From: Massospora cicadina
Taxonomy: Eukaryota; Entomophthoromycota; Entomophthoromycetes; Entomophthorales; Entomophthoraceae
Length of the DNA stretch: 64,000 nucleotides
NCBI GenBank assembly: GCA_022478985.1
Contig: JAKSZP010009642.1
Span: 1 to 64,000 of the forward strand
Reading direction: 5' to 3'
The position numbers were made by a program, and so were the translations under genes. Shown here piece after piece: positions 22,060 to 34,780 of this stretch; position 1 is the stretch's first letter, and each line of letters opens with the position of its first letter. The notes beneath the pieces are model-generated. The model searched no databases. It saw nothing but the letters and a program-made list of their open reading frames with translations, and was not told the DNA's origin.

Positions 22060-22300
22060 AAATCCAAGATGCATGGACAGATTCAATCTAAGCAACTGGC
22101 TAATAAGGCCAGTGCTACAACTTGCCCCTTTTCACTTTTGATAGGTTTGGTACTGATGTTTCCCAAAATTATGTTTAGCTCTCCAGAGTAAATGGTGTCA
22201 TATAATTCTGGAAGTACACTGGGTTCTTATTTGCAGATTCCTTTGTGGCTGTAACTTCCAACATGATGTCAGGCGGAATCTTCACACTAGACATCTGGGT
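22060..22300 (-). pseudogene. Element A dUTPase-like domain remnant
   Basis: On the minus strand, VKIPPDIMLEVTAT (about 22290-22244) resembles the IPPG strand near motif 1 of trimeric dUTPases, and IYSGELNIILGNISTK (about 22200-22150) followed by KGQVVALALLAS resembles motif 3 and the following strands (DYRGxVxVxLxNxS, then KGDRIAQLI). Spacing and order match. Known members hydrolyse dUTP to keep uracil out of cDNA. It sits immediately upstream of RT, as in elements B, C and D. Frames are shifted between blocks, so it is not functional. Confidence 0.6.
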
Positions 22301-22899
22301 CATTTTGTGTTGATCCCCTATATCTTTATGGTTACGCTAGCGCTCAGTGGGAGTCTTTCCTCTTCACTATTGTAGGCATTAGCTGCTTTACATTTTTCAG
22401 TCAGGGTGTATTGGATGGTGTAGATGCATTGGTCCATTTCAGTTAGTCATGCGCTTTGTTTCTCTGACTTGACGTCATCATCCTTAAATACCAGCAGAAG
22501 TTGGTAGCATAAAATATTCACAGCGCTAGTGGTGTAATTATCTTTTCCTCAAACTCTAAGTGAATCTGTGTCACAATTAAAATAGTAGTGGTTGTTGTCC
22601 AAAACAACTTCCAATGAAGTCAGGACCATGAACCCAAAGCTTAAGGGTAATGCTTAATAAGCTCCTAAAGCGCGGATAATGTCAGGTCCTGCAGTGCAGT
22701 ACATCACATTGTAGTCAATGTTGGGAATAAGCTTTAGTTTTCTTCATGAGTTCAGATAATATGATTTTAACTAAAGCCCTTTTAGCTAGTACTGATAAAA
22801 TGCGCACCTTCAGTATAATTACTTTCACTTTCATTGCACTCTTAAAGGTTTTCATAGTCAGTACGTCAGTAGCAGATTACTCAAACTTTCTTAGAGCAA

Positions 22900-24330
22900 C
22901 AGTGCTCGTAAAAGCCTAAACAGTATTTCTGCCATATGGAACCAAGTTCTTGAAGGTAACCATAACTAGCTGCTTTCCTTCTTCAACTGAATTGGTGACC
23001 CAGGATAGGATGTCTCACTTGCACCAAATGAGTTTTGTTTGATATAGATCCATCAGTGCCTTGGACTTTCAATCCAGCAGGCAAAGCCTTTGTGCTAGGT
23101 GTCCCTAACATGCGTTATCCTGCGCTAGCCAAATAGTCATCTTTGTGGTCATCTTCACTCCCAGCGTGAAAGTCCACCCAGTTGACAGAATTGGGGGTAT
23201 CCTCTCTATGGCGCATCCTTTTTTCAGTATCAAGTAATAGACATTTTTGATAAAAGTGCCCAGATTGATGACACTTTCTGCATGTAAATGCTTAATAAGG
23301 CAAGCGTCCAGGCAGTTTGGTATTACTATCCTTTGTTTTGTCATCCTTATCATCTGTTATATAAACGTTCTTAAAACTCGTCAAGGGAAAGGTGTAGGTT
23401 CATTGCCTTGAATTCAGCTTTTTACATCCCTTAGACAGTGAGTAACGCCTACCTAAGCGCCTTGAGGGACGTTGATCTCTTAACCACGAGAGTCATATAC
23501 AACTTTAGTTTAGGATGCATCTCAATGAACTCAATAAAATTATTTTCGCGGTAGGTAAATTTATAGTTCCTGTGGTCCATAGCTGTTGTGCCTTAAATAG
23601 TAGTGAGAGGCATAATTTTCATCTGACTCATTCTTGCTCATTTTCATCAGGAGGAACTCTTGTTTCATTTTCTGGATGTCTTGTTCACTATAGAACTCTT
23701 AAAGGAGAATATTCTTAACATTGGTACAAGATAGTCTAGGTTATAGGCTCAAGTTAAGGATCTCCTGAGCCTCGCAGCTCATACTTCCTTGCATGTGGAA
23801 AGCCTTCTGGCGATCACTAGCACCATCCATTTTGTTCTCAAATATCTTGAGGAAACCGGAAATCTTTCCTTTCCAGGTGTGTATATGGTCTTAAAGTATG
23901 GTTTAAAGTTGAAAATCTCTTCAAAAAGATCAGCGTGCATCATAGCTGGCTGAGTAGCAGTTCTGACTGGTTGAGTACATTTCTTTGAGCGGCCCACATA
24001 GGTGCCTCCAATTGAGTTATAAGTCAAGTAGAGGTAGGCTCCAGGACAGTATGCTCTTGTATCTTAAGGTCTATCATATTATTGTCCATCGCAAAAAGCA
24101 TATTATCATGCTGTTCCAAGTGCTCTCCATATTAATTCATAGCAATGATGGTTTCTCCGTTCTCTTTGTCAAGGAATACAAGTCTCTTCTCAAAATTCTT
24201 AAGAATAGCTTCCAATTTGATAGTAGGTGATGGTACTCTCACAATAGGTAGTTAAGCAGTGCGTTCTCTTCTAGTGGTCTCCTTGACAAGCTCAAGATCG
24301 TTGCATAGATTATGCACTTATAATTCCAAA
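22900..24330 (-). pseudogene. Element A gag remnant with intact CCHC knuckle
   Basis: The knuckle CRKCHQSGHFYQKC (23282-23241) is a perfect C-X2-C-X4-H-X4-C nucleocapsid motif. Upstream on the minus strand, broken frames (for example 24027-23779) occupy the capsid position between the PBS and the knuckle. Role: packages element RNA into virus-like particles. Stops and shifts are frequent. Confidence 0.7.
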
Positions 24331-24471
24331 AGTTCGGAACCTGAAAGGAAATAACTTCTTCCCTCACCAGAAGCTCAGAGGAATCCTCTCAATGATATAT
24401 TTCCATATCCGCTTCATCATTTAACTGCTCATGATAACTCTCATGATAGCCACTAGGGCCTTATGATGCCA

Positions 24472-24489
24472 CCCCTGTAGTGAGAATCA
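24472..24489 (-). other. Primer binding site of element A
   Basis: The minus strand reads TGATTCTCACTACAGGGG one base after the 5' LTR end. It matches the TGGTGCTYACTATAGGGG-type PBS of elements B, C and others at most positions. Confidence 0.6.
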
Positions 24490-24490
24490 C

Positions 24491-25707
24491 AGTCAGCTCG
24501 CCTACTTTGGCTCACTTAACATGTGAGGCTGACTTGCTGCTCAGGGGGTCTACTCCACGCAGATTAGGCACCAGACAACCTTTTCTAAAATCACAAGCAT
24601 CCTCATAGTGCAGACTTTTCTCTGATGCTACTCCTTGCATAATCAATTGCTTTTATAAACTCTTCACGCTTATGGTGAAACTTTTAGACAATCTCATACC
24701 TATCTGTAGATCGTTGACCCTTGGGTTCATTGGAAGCCAATCCAACCTCTTCCTTGGCAGCTCAGCCTCAAGGTATTCGTGAGAGAGTGTGTCTTCTTCC
24801 AAACAGAGTAGATCTCGTACTGGTTACTGTATTCTGTATATTTGGTTAATCCCAGAATGATTACTGGCAATTAAATCACTCAAAAACTATAAGTGCAAGT
24901 ATAAGGTTATCCTTGAGACTCTGTAAAAAGTTTTATTAAATTAGAAAAATTGATATACTATACTTCAAAAGATAATCAAGATATGAAAAAGTGAATGAAA
25001 TTGTGAAACTATTTTGGTAATTTGGGTTTTTATATGGGGGTTTCTAAGATCCCCTAGTCAAATTTCTTCTGATTGCTGCTTTTGTAGCTTCATCCATTAG
25101 GGCTAAATTTTATAGCCATGAGCTCTTTCTCGTGGTGGTTATCACTAAAACTGTATGTTCAGGGGCCCTTTCATTGGTCCCTGCTTCTGGGTGTTGAGCC
25201 TTTTGTCTATTCTGCTAATATTTTTTATTAATAGTTTGGGTAATCTCCTTCTCAACTTCATGTTCAAGTGATGGTGCTCCTATGATGCACCATGCATTAT
25301 ATCTTTGAGTAACTCTCAAAATTGGTGATTTCCCAATTTAGTAATATTCACTTTTGATCCTTGGATGCTTTTGTCTGCTTAATTTGGTCATCTCATCATA
25401 TCATCATCAGCAGAATACAAATTATTTTGGCCCTCAAAGTTATATAAGTGGGTCAATTTTCATAGTGAATTTTGGTGGCATTGTCAGCTTCATAAAGTAA
25501 ATCTTCTGAATCAGGGCGAAAAGTATTTCACATGACGTCATCCCACCTTTGTTGGAATGCCTGGCTCGCCCACATCTGTAAAAAGGCCTTGATTATCCCC
25601 ATCCATGGTGAGTTGGTCGCCTGTACTACCACTTGTCTGGGGTTAAATTCTAGTCATTACACTGGTCAAGGATGATTTTTGCACCATCCAAGGCCTCATC
25701 CATGACA
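24491..25707 (-). repeat. 5' LTR of element A
   Basis: Partner of 18189-19410, 1217 bp. On the minus strand it begins TGTCATGGATGAG and ends CTGACT next to the PBS. Confidence 0.85.
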
Positions 25708-26246
25708 TACATATTTAGTACAGGCAAATGACTATAACATGTGTTAGTATCTTAGCAACCATAACCTTTAGGCTTTTCCTTTAGTTTATGGACAAGACAC
25801 ATGAGTATAGAGTTGGCCTCTAGTATAGTCTCTCTCCTATGGTCAGTAACATGGTATTGTTTCTCAACCCCTTTTTAATTTTTGTCAAGACCCTAAGAGC
25901 TGCACTTGGAAATTTAATTTGTTTCCAGCTATTTTTTAAAAATCTTAGCGTTAAATTGTGGGTATTCTACTCATATTTTTTTAAAGTTATAATTACAAAA
26001 GAATTTTAGTGTTCACTTATTCTTTTTATTTTATATAAAAAGGGATAGCATATAAGAAGATTTATTTATGGGAGCTCCAAGAGTAAACTATGAGGTTTAA
26101 CGATCAAATTTAGGTTAGCATATTGCGCCCATAATAAACTATCTTCAAGAAATTAGACTTTCATCAGGTTCATTATAGCAAAAGTCATTACTTCATTACC
26201 TGATTTTAATTTTTTTGGTGCTGATAAGTCCATAATTGCCTCTACT
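25708..26246 (+). repeat. LTR following E1, right half (also in front of E2)
   Basis: It continues the LTR interrupted at 18188: TATCTTAGCAACCATA, CTCTCCTATGGTCAGTAACATGG and CATTACCTGATTTTAATTT match 7060-7510. It is followed at about 26249 by a PBS-like TAGCGCTCACTATAGG, so it may also be the 5' LTR of element E2. Confidence 0.65.
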
Positions 26247-29200
26247 AGCGCTCACTATAGGATAAGAACCACATTGGACCCAATATGGAACCTAATTGAA
26301 CCAGGAAAAAGTATTTAAACTTTGAAACAAAATTATTAGCAATGAAAGGACAGTTGATAATATTAGATTACTTGTGGCCTCAAAAAGTGATCACATTTGA
26401 CAAGTCTATTGGCATTATAAGAAAAATAGTTGAATTGTGGGAGAGCTAGATCAGGTTATGGATAATTCTCATTATGCATACATTGTGGCTACCCCTTTTT
26501 AAACCTAAAAACCCAGAATGATAGACTTGAGACAGCCGTGAAGGACTAGGAGATGAAAGTGCAAAATAAGAAAGATGAGAAAAACATCATCACTAAAGCT
26601 ATCAATTGACATGGCAAGAAGTTACACCCCTCACACAATCATTTGAATTTGGACCAGAACATTAGCAAATTTAAGGCAAATACTGATAAATGCTCATGCC
26701 TAGTTGTCACATAAACTGTCAAAATCTCTTATTTAGGGATAATACTTCTTACAATTTAACAGGTACAAGTAGAAACAGCTAACAAACAATCTAACTTCAA
26801 GCTATACTTTATGACCATGTACACCTTGAGCGAATGTACAATCAATAGACTTCATGAATTTAATAAGAAGACTAAGCAGATCCAGAGACAAAGAATGCGC
26901 AAATTATTTGAAAGTGTATGAGATGTGAGGCTCAAGAAGAACTAATCACTACACAAATCAGGTTTACCTTAAGTAACGATATAGAAGCCTTATTGTTATA
27001 AACTAGAAGCTCTCAGTATGTGAAAAAATGAAGCAAGATCTCATGTTGATGAAGATGTGAGGAAAAAAGTGGTTATTACCTATGCAGCAAGATATTACTG
27101 AAAGGACCAACAGTTTTGGACCAAGGGGAGTTTTTTTCTGTTGACTGCAAATACTGTTTTTCTTAGTTCCCTCTATCATACTCACCTCAAAATCCTCTTA
27201 AAGTTGACTTTAAAAGGAGAATATTTTTAAAAAGTGCTAACGATGCATTATTGGGTATACAAGGGACCCTTGAAAGTGAGAAAAATATCGCCTCACTCCA
27301 AATATAAAGAAATAACAGTAAAGTTGTTTACATGGCAGGAGATGAGGGTGACAAATATTATAAGAACCTTGCAAACTAACTCAACAGTAACTACCCTAGG
27401 AATTTTGTTGCATAAATTGCAATTATACATTACAAATATGGCGGAATTATCTTAACTAATAAGAACCAAATGATCAATGGAGAAAGAGGAAAACTGGTCA
27501 TCATGGTGAGCCAAGTCACCCTCCCTACTGATGGTAAAGAGGACAATAAAGATTACGCTTAGGAAGCATCAAACGCTATGGCTTAGAAGTCTTTGAAGAG
27601 TTCAAGGTACCTTTTAGACTTTGGGCCCATGAAGGCAGGTTGAAGCTTTTTCACTCACATGGCTAATTTAAAAAATAACCCAAATTATATAAGGCGTCAC
27701 AGATAAGCACGTATAGTACAAAAAACATACTGAATAATGAGCATATGAAGCAGGACGTTATTGAAGTCAAATAAAAAGGACTTGAAAGAAATCTAATGTT
27801 TTTGAGAAAATGGCAACCAAACTATCAAAAATTGGGAACACCTTTTTAAAAGAGTGTCACAGATTTTAAGTTGTCATATTATAGTCCAAGTACTAGACGT
27901 TCTGTATACTAAAGCGCTTGTCAACTTTAATGTTCAAAAATAGATGAAATACTTAATTTTCCGCAGACATTAATTATGAATTGATATACTAACCTGAAGG
28001 AAAGGAATTACTTATGCTTTAAGATCTTACTATGCTCTACTATTATTTGGATGTATAATGTTGACAGTTCCAGAAATTGTTCTCAGAAATGACTACTAAA
28101 ATCATCATGATTAGTTTTTAATGAACTTATTTTAGAGGAGTCATCAAATTTTCATATCACCATAAGCTTTCTGAACTAACAGATGTCTTTATAATGGTGA
28201 AAATAAAAAACTCCAAAAAGCAGCTCACATGAATAGTATAGGCAGAAATAAAATCTATCCTGCTTTATATGATTTAAAATAAGTAAATCAAAAAGTTTCA
28301 AAATGATTGGAAGGTACTGGTGGACTACCATCGATCATGGACAAGGATGACAAAGAGATTGCCTTAAGAACAGCATGATATGCATTGGTGATAATAATCA
28401 AGATCCTACTAAAAACAATGCTTGAAATCTACAGACTGGAGGTCCTTTGCGCTCAGGAGCCTAAGGTGCTACCAGGCTACTATGATACTAGCCATAAATT
28501 TAACTTAAAGTATATTAGGAATATCCCCACAAGTCAATCCGCTTGAAGAAAAGTACAAGTTGTGGAAGACACCAAACTTACAAACTAAGAAGCTCTTTAG
28601 TCAGTGCACACGATATAAAAGTTGATAAGTCAAGCCTAGGTTAAGCAACAAAGGAGTAACAAAGAGAGTTAGAGGACTTATTGAAAATCATGTAGGCATT
28701 TTCAGCAAAGCCTCAATGATTAAGGGCTGAAACATGGAGAGTTACATTGCATGGACATAAGAATGGAAAGTCCCAATCAAAATTAGAATCCTATCTTTTA
28801 TCAAAAGCCTGAATAGTTTATCTTTCAAGAGCTCAAGCAGCTACTGGACCATGGCATTTTTGACCCTTGATGAGCCTTAGGCATCTCCCCTTTTGCTTGT
28901 ACAAATGAGGAAAGATAACATATGTTATCATGGATTACCAACTTTAAAAAAGCAAGAAGAGACGTATAACATACTAAGAATCAAGATTTTTCTAAATTGA
29001 CTTGCAAATCCAAATTTTTAACGATGTACTTGGATTAAGGATACTGAAAAATATACTGTAATTAGCGGATTGTGAGTTAGGCACAGTATAAAATCTAATG
29101 TCTATCTGTCTCAAATTAGGATGCAGCAAAAACTTTTTAACGTCTTAGCGCATTCTAGAGAGCTATGAATGAAATTTATGGTGACTTAAAGATAATTCAG

Positions 29201-29324
29201 GTCTTATTCTACTTGGAAGGCAGCATCATCTTTAGACAAACAATTATTGAGCAAGATTAAACAACTTTGCAATGTATTTTCATGAATCCAAGCCTCAAAC
29301 CTCAAGTTAAAACTAAAAGTATAT

Positions 29325-29449
29325 GAGGTGGGTCGACCTTGGGACAAATATACAACGCCAACTTTTTAAACTGTCTGGTTTTGAACCCATTTTAATCAAT
29401 ACTTGATCCATAGTGGAGCAGGAACCACACCAATATGCTATCCACTCCT
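29325..29449 (-). mobile_element. tRNA-derived SINE, copy 3 (short form)
   Basis: The left edge carries the same tail as the other SINE copies (GAGGTGGGTCGACCTTGGGA at 29325-29344). On the minus strand the head has box A TAGCATATTGG (29440-29430) and box B GTTCAAAAC (29386-29378, exact consensus). The element is only about 125 bp, against 259 and 304 bp for copies 1 and 2, so the body is largely missing and the head is a different tRNA-like sequence. Imperfect AAAACTAA-type repeats on both sides may be a decayed TSD. Confidence 0.6.
29378..29440 (-). promoter_or_regulatory. Pol III boxes A and B of SINE copy 3
   Basis: Box A TAGCATATTGG and box B GTTCAAAAC start about 54 bases apart on the minus strand, within the tRNA-like range. 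No cloverleaf is evident. Confidence 0.5.
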
Positions 29450-30599
29450 ATTTAAAATAAAAACTAAGTTAATAATCTTTCTTAGAATGTCAGCTCAAAT
29501 CTATAGTTGTAACATCAATGTCAAAGAGATTAAGCCTCAAATTAAAAAGTATAGGCACTCACCAAAATGAACCAACCCAAGTGCATGCAAGACATCCACT
29601 TATTTCTAGGCATATCTGTATACTATCAACAATTTATGACACATTTTGTGGAAGATATAACTCCACTAGCTCATATATTATCCAAGGATGTAATAATTTG
29701 ATGGGTATTAGTACAAGAAAATGCTTTCAAAGAGATCAAATAAAGTCTTATAAAAGAACTGTTTAGTACTATACAGATCTAAACAAGACTCTGTAATTGT
29801 TTAAAGATGTAAGAAACATTGGAATAAAAGTTTTCCTAGAAAATCTGGAAGAAAAGTGAATTTACCACCACATAATATAATACTACAAAGTCTTCCCCAA
29901 AACAAAAGAGAACTACTTTATAACTGAGAAAGATTTTAGTACTAAAAAGAGCAGCCAAGCATTTCCAAGCTTACAATCTTAAAAAACTTTAAGATTGTTA
30001 ATGATCATACTTCACCAAGATGGTTACTAAACATATGAGATCATGATAGATGCCAGTAATGATGGACCGTGCAACTTCATGGATATAATATCAAGATCAT
30101 ATACTAAGCATGCCACAAGGATCTGAACACCAATATGTTGTCAAGACTAACGGATTTACACCTAAAACCCAAAATTATATTCTAATCTTTGTTTTCTTAA
30201 TTGATCCTGAAGAGATTTGTGATTTATGAGACCAAAGAAGTTCACACGGTATTCAAAAAGTTCTTGAAGGACACCCACCAAGTAGATGTACTACTGCAGA
30301 AGTTAGTGTAAGAGACACAGGTTAACTACGTCAGTCTAAGTAAACAAAATAAGTCATTTTTAAGACGCAATCAAGTAGGCCATGTAAAGTTCTAAAAGAC
30401 TCACAAGCACATGAAGGGACACTTCTATTTATAATAATGTTCCATGATGTTAGTCAAGCTCTAAGACTATTTATAATTGTACAAACTTAAGATTATTGAA
30501 AAAGCTTTCTCTTCACATCATTAAAATTAACTCTTCATAAAATATTAAATTGATGTTATGGTAACATTACCAAGAGTTTCAAGAGAAATCAGCTTACCT

Positions 30600-31650
30600 C
30601 TATTGAAACTTCTCCTTTACTTAGTGTGTCAAAGCATTGCTGTTAGAGAATATACCGCCACTGCCATCGCAAAGATCCTCTAAAGCAAAATTATTAGACG
30701 TGATTCTCAAAAGTCCACCTTTCAGACAAATTATAAACCTTAACTTCAATGTAGTAGGCAAAATGACGGATCTAAGTAAAGTCAAACAATAATTTTCAAT
30801 CCCTTACACACCCTTGATCAACAGAAGCGTTAAAAGATTCAATAAATCTCTAGACAAAAACCTTAAGAAGCATTTATCATTCACAGTTCATGCTAAAGCT
30901 CTTTTTATACTATCCTTGTTCAATTACCACTTCAGTTATGATTAGCGATATATATTGCACATTTAAAAAATTTGTGCTGCAGAAAAGCCTCCCACTCTCC
31001 CTATTAGCACCACCATTAATGAAAATTGAAAGACATGCCTCCTGGGAGCTTTAAAAAATCTCTAGAGGATGATAGACATTGAATGTTTGTTTACATAAGA
31101 AGATTAATCAGGTGCAAGATTACTTATTATGTTTATCTAACCAGAATACCTTAAGGAATTTAGTAAATCAACTAGAAAATTTTATTCGCCACTAACGTCG
31201 ATTTTAGTTATAGTATTAGTGCATAGATTAAACCCATTTATAGATTCAAAGAGGGTATCAAGATATGAGAATGTTTTACAAGCAATCAGAAGCTAGAGCC
31301 AAAAGGAATCAAAATAAAGAAAAACTATTTTATGCCACACAATTGGCCAAAGAAAACAGAACCATTTCAGCGTGAAAAAATTTTGCAGTCATCTAATTGT
31401 CTGAGGACAACAGAAATAGCAACAAATGATTATATCTTAAAGCCATCTGATTGGCCTATATCAAAGCTCATTCTATTGATTCTAAACTGGACAATCCAGT
31501 ACATGAACGCTTCAATAGATGCATAAAAGTGGATTTAATCCAAACGCTAATGGGACTGAGATATACCCTTCTGACTTGGTGGATCAACACAATGACTAAT
31601 AGGCCTCTGGAGACGATCTAAAAATCTTTCTCAAATTTAGAGTTTTGTGA
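30600..31650 (+). pseudogene. E2 integrase remnant
   Basis: ATAIAKIL at about 30655 resembles the Gypsy integrase block before the second catalytic Asp. About 150 bp later comes TLDQQKR, then the (V)ERFNKSL-like RFNKSLDKNLKKHLSFTV at about 30830-30890. Order and spacing fit the DDE core. Heavy decay. Confidence 0.45.
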
Positions 31651-31690
31651 TTCTGTACAATCAACTTGAAAACAGAAAAAGCATGAGGCG

Positions 31691-33314
31691 CCCTTCTCCA
31701 CATGTACTTGCCCCTTAACCATGTGAGATGGTGCTGCACTTAGTGCTTAGCCCAATTTCAATTAGCACAGGTAACGGTGCACTAAACAACAGGTAACTTA
31801 ATGAAGACATAATATTAAAAAGCGTATAAATAATGAAGTAGTCACAAATCATTTTTCATTAAATTAATCACGCAGCTTTATTGAATACTAACATTGGCTA
31901 TGAGGCTACGGGTTATTTTCTTCATAGATTCAATTTACAAAGCCACAATAAATCAAGATCCCTCCTAATGGCAATCCCTCCAAGTGATGCTCATTCACTA
32001 CTAGGTTCTCAAAAATAAATAAATAGAACTTGAATTTGATAGGTTAATTGCATGAATTTAAAATAAATCATTGAAATGAATGCCTAGGAAACTAGGCATA
32101 TACATTTATAAGCAATCAGCCAAAAACATCTGAGACATGGGTGAATGATCAAATATATAATGCTAAACCTACTGGTGACTATTTTTATGCCATTGTGGGG
32201 ACAAGGTATTTAATTATAGAATAATTTAAAATGTGATACAAAAACCAGGACTTAAAGCCAAGGTAAACATTATATAAAAATACAGGAGTTTCACTATCAG
32301 GGATTAAGGATTGATCCTCCTTATAAATAACAGTAGTTGGAGGCCTAGGGCAAAGTAACCAATAGAAACCTATAGAGATTATCAACTACATCCATAAGTG
32401 AGGGCTCATGAGACTTATACATAGTAATTTAATTCAATAGAAAGACATTGGCGTAGAGACCAAATTTATCATTTTTTTGTTTAAATTAGTGAAAAAAAGA
32501 AAAATAGTGATTAAATAAATTATTAATAAAGAGGGTTTTTAGACCAAAAAACAAAAGCAAACTTTTGTAAGTAGGTTGCCACAGCGTCTTAATCCATTAT
32601 TAAGATGTTAAATACTAATGATTTTTGTGGGAAGTATATAACCCTAAATTAAAAACTGATATGCTATACATTATATATACACTATTAGTTTTCTGGTTGA
32701 CAGTTTATTGTGGATTAAGTTTGGTATAAAATCTTAGATAGTTGTGAAGTTTTAATACTTTTGCATTATCAATACTTATAAATTTTGAAATTAAGCACCA
32801 TATAGAATCTTCTCTTTAAAACTATAAAAGTGGTTCTCATTAAAAGAGCTCTTTACGCCATAAGATTTAAATTACCTTATATTTGAAGCCAGTAAATCTT
32901 CTAGAGCCACCTGCAGATCAAGTTGGTAATTAAAGAGGATGAAGACAAGACGAACATGCCTCATGCTTTCTTGTTTGTTGGAGAACAATCTGATTTCATT
33001 GTATTAACAAAAAACGTTAGAACACCTGTCCTTCCGCTGAAGTTTCAGAGACTTAAAAGAAGAAATGGTGAAGCCTAAGGCATTTATTCTCACAAGTGAT
33101 TCTCTTCTGTAGAGGATCAACTGATGTTTTTTTATGGGACCAGAACTCTTATGGATACATATAATAAACTTACTTACCTGGTAACACACATCCAAAAGTT
33201 TTCTCAAACGCATAGTTCAATATGGTACACTTTCTGTACTACTATATGAAGAGCTTTAATGGCACATAGTCATCCAAAGAAGTGTTGAGATAAGCTTAGG
33301 ATAATATCTATTTT
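31691..33314. other. Region between E2 and D, presumed LTR sequence
   Basis: No gene is seen. By position it should hold the 3' LTR of E2 and the 5' LTR of D, but I could not pair it convincingly with a second copy, apart from 32841-32940 resembling 1821-1935. Confidence 0.35.
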
Positions 33315-34499
33315 TAGCCCTCAGATATATAGGGGTCATATCTTTGGAAATAACCAAAAATTAATTAATTTGATTTACAACCAAGTAACCACCATTGACT
33401 CTGGTGTAGTCAAGTATGTGAAGAAGGCAATGAGATATATGTACAGAGCTTGATGCATCTGCCATCATAACTATACCTTACTCAAGAATTTTGTGAAAGA
33501 GCTCACCAAGAATGAAGCCCAAAATCAAAATGAAGTCTTTAACTAGCTTTAATGCTCGCCATGATGATAGCCAATGGAGTTATACCCTTGAAAAACACTT
33601 GACCAAAGAATTATCACACATTGAGAAACTTGAAGCCTGACCTCTACAGGAAATCTCAGAGCACTTTTATATTTTAGAGTATTGACTTATACAAATTGAG
33701 AAAGAAATGAAGATGAGAGATTCACTTAAGAATATTAAATATCATTCTTGTCAACTTAAAAAATGCAATAAGGAATTCTATAACGTCAAAAAAACTATTA
33801 AAAAGATGATTTGTTAAAAACCATTCACAAGTGAATGAACCAAATTTGAAATCTTTGTAACGAAACCAATTTAATTCTTATGGCACTGATATCACAGACT
33901 CACGACAACTTTGGATGAAACAAGCTCAAAAAACTTCTTAGACTTGTTGATCTAAAAAGCAGAATTGCAACATTGTTTCATCCTAATCCAATTTTCACTC
34001 CAAAGTTAAAGAGCTTGAACAGCATAAAAGATTCTAAATCTGTTAAGGTTGCACTTAGGACAAGACTATCTAATTTTTAATTAACTTCATGGTTCTTCTA
34101 AGGATTTAGAAGCATTACTAGATCTCCTACAAAAATAGACCTTCTGATTTGCTTATATTATTGATCAGAATGATTATTCTCTAATTAACTGGACGCGCTA
34201 CACCTGATGTACATGCCTTTACTGGTGTAATCAGTTCTCTTTAAGACACTACTAAAGGCAAATAAATCATGGTTAGGGGTTTATCACTTTGTTCCTTTGT
34301 TTAAATAAGTCGCTATGAAAGTAGAAACCAACAAATTTAAAGACAAAACATATCCCTTTTTGTTTAGGTCAATTGGTCAAGATGTTATGGTGCCCACATG
34401 GACAACCTTTGCACCTGAGCTGAAGTCAAAGAAACTTATAATAAAACGTTTGTGTCAAACCAAAGTTTGAGTAAGATAAAGCAATCATTAATGTGTATC

Positions 34500-34780
34500 A
34501 GCTTGCACAAATGAGAATCAGTTGCCACGTTTTCTGAAAGATTCTATGTTGAATCACAAACTTTAATAACATCTAAAATACTTTCACTCAATGATGCTGT
34601 TGCTGCCTTTATTATTGGCCTGGTTCAACACTTCATTTATTTATGCACATCAATGATGCTTAAAATTTATTTCAAGGCCATTTATGACACCAAAGAGGAT
34701 TTGTAAATATTACTTACTTACAAAATTCTAAAAACTACTTTAGCAACTAAATCAAAACCCAAAATATTAAAAGTTATAAA
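34500..34780 (+). pseudogene. Element D gag remnant
   Basis: VESQTLITSKILSLNDAVAA at about 34548-34610, followed by FIIGLVQHFIYLC, aligns with the gag of B (AQTLIAEKRLTLDDAITALF) and C (LLMTTKRISLYDAITAVIPA). This conserved capsid block links D, B and C as relatives. Confidence 0.6.

Larger units (their letters stand above)
18189..25707 (-). mobile_element. Ty3/Gypsy element A with 1.2-kb LTRs, inserted in the E1 LTR
   Basis: Two LTRs of 1222 and 1217 bp flank a 5-kb interior whose domains read on the minus strand: gag with CCHC, dUTPase-like, RT, RNase H, integrase. Flanking bases TATAT (18184-18188) and TACAT (25708-25712) are a 5-bp TSD with one change. The host sequence is an LTR copy of E1, which resumes on the other side. 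LTR divergence and many stops mark it as old. Confidence 0.88.
28780..29770 (+). pseudogene. E2 reverse transcriptase remnant, interrupted by a SINE
   Basis: LLDHGIFDP followed by ALGISPF near 28850-28890 matches the Gypsy RT N-terminal block (GVIEPSxSPWASP). After the SINE (29325-29449), frame pieces at 29590-29700 give STYF then YYQQFMTHFVEDITPLAHIL, the FLGxxxYYRRFIxxFxxIxxPL connection after RT. The catalytic YxDD block lies in the decayed part before the SINE and is not readable. Confidence 0.6.
26247..31690 (+). mobile_element. Decayed Ty3/Gypsy element E2
   Basis: The plus-strand interior has a PBS-like TAGCGCTCACTATAGG at about 26249, RT remnants at 28.8-29.8 kb and integrase remnants at 30.6-31.6 kb. 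The 5' LTR would be 25708-26246 with its other half beyond element A. A possible 3' LTR begins near 31687 (gaggcgcccttctccacatg, compare gaggcgcttcaaatagacac at 17700-17720). Gag at 26.3-28.3 kb is not recognisable. SINE copy 3 sits inside its RT. It is very old. Confidence 0.55.
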
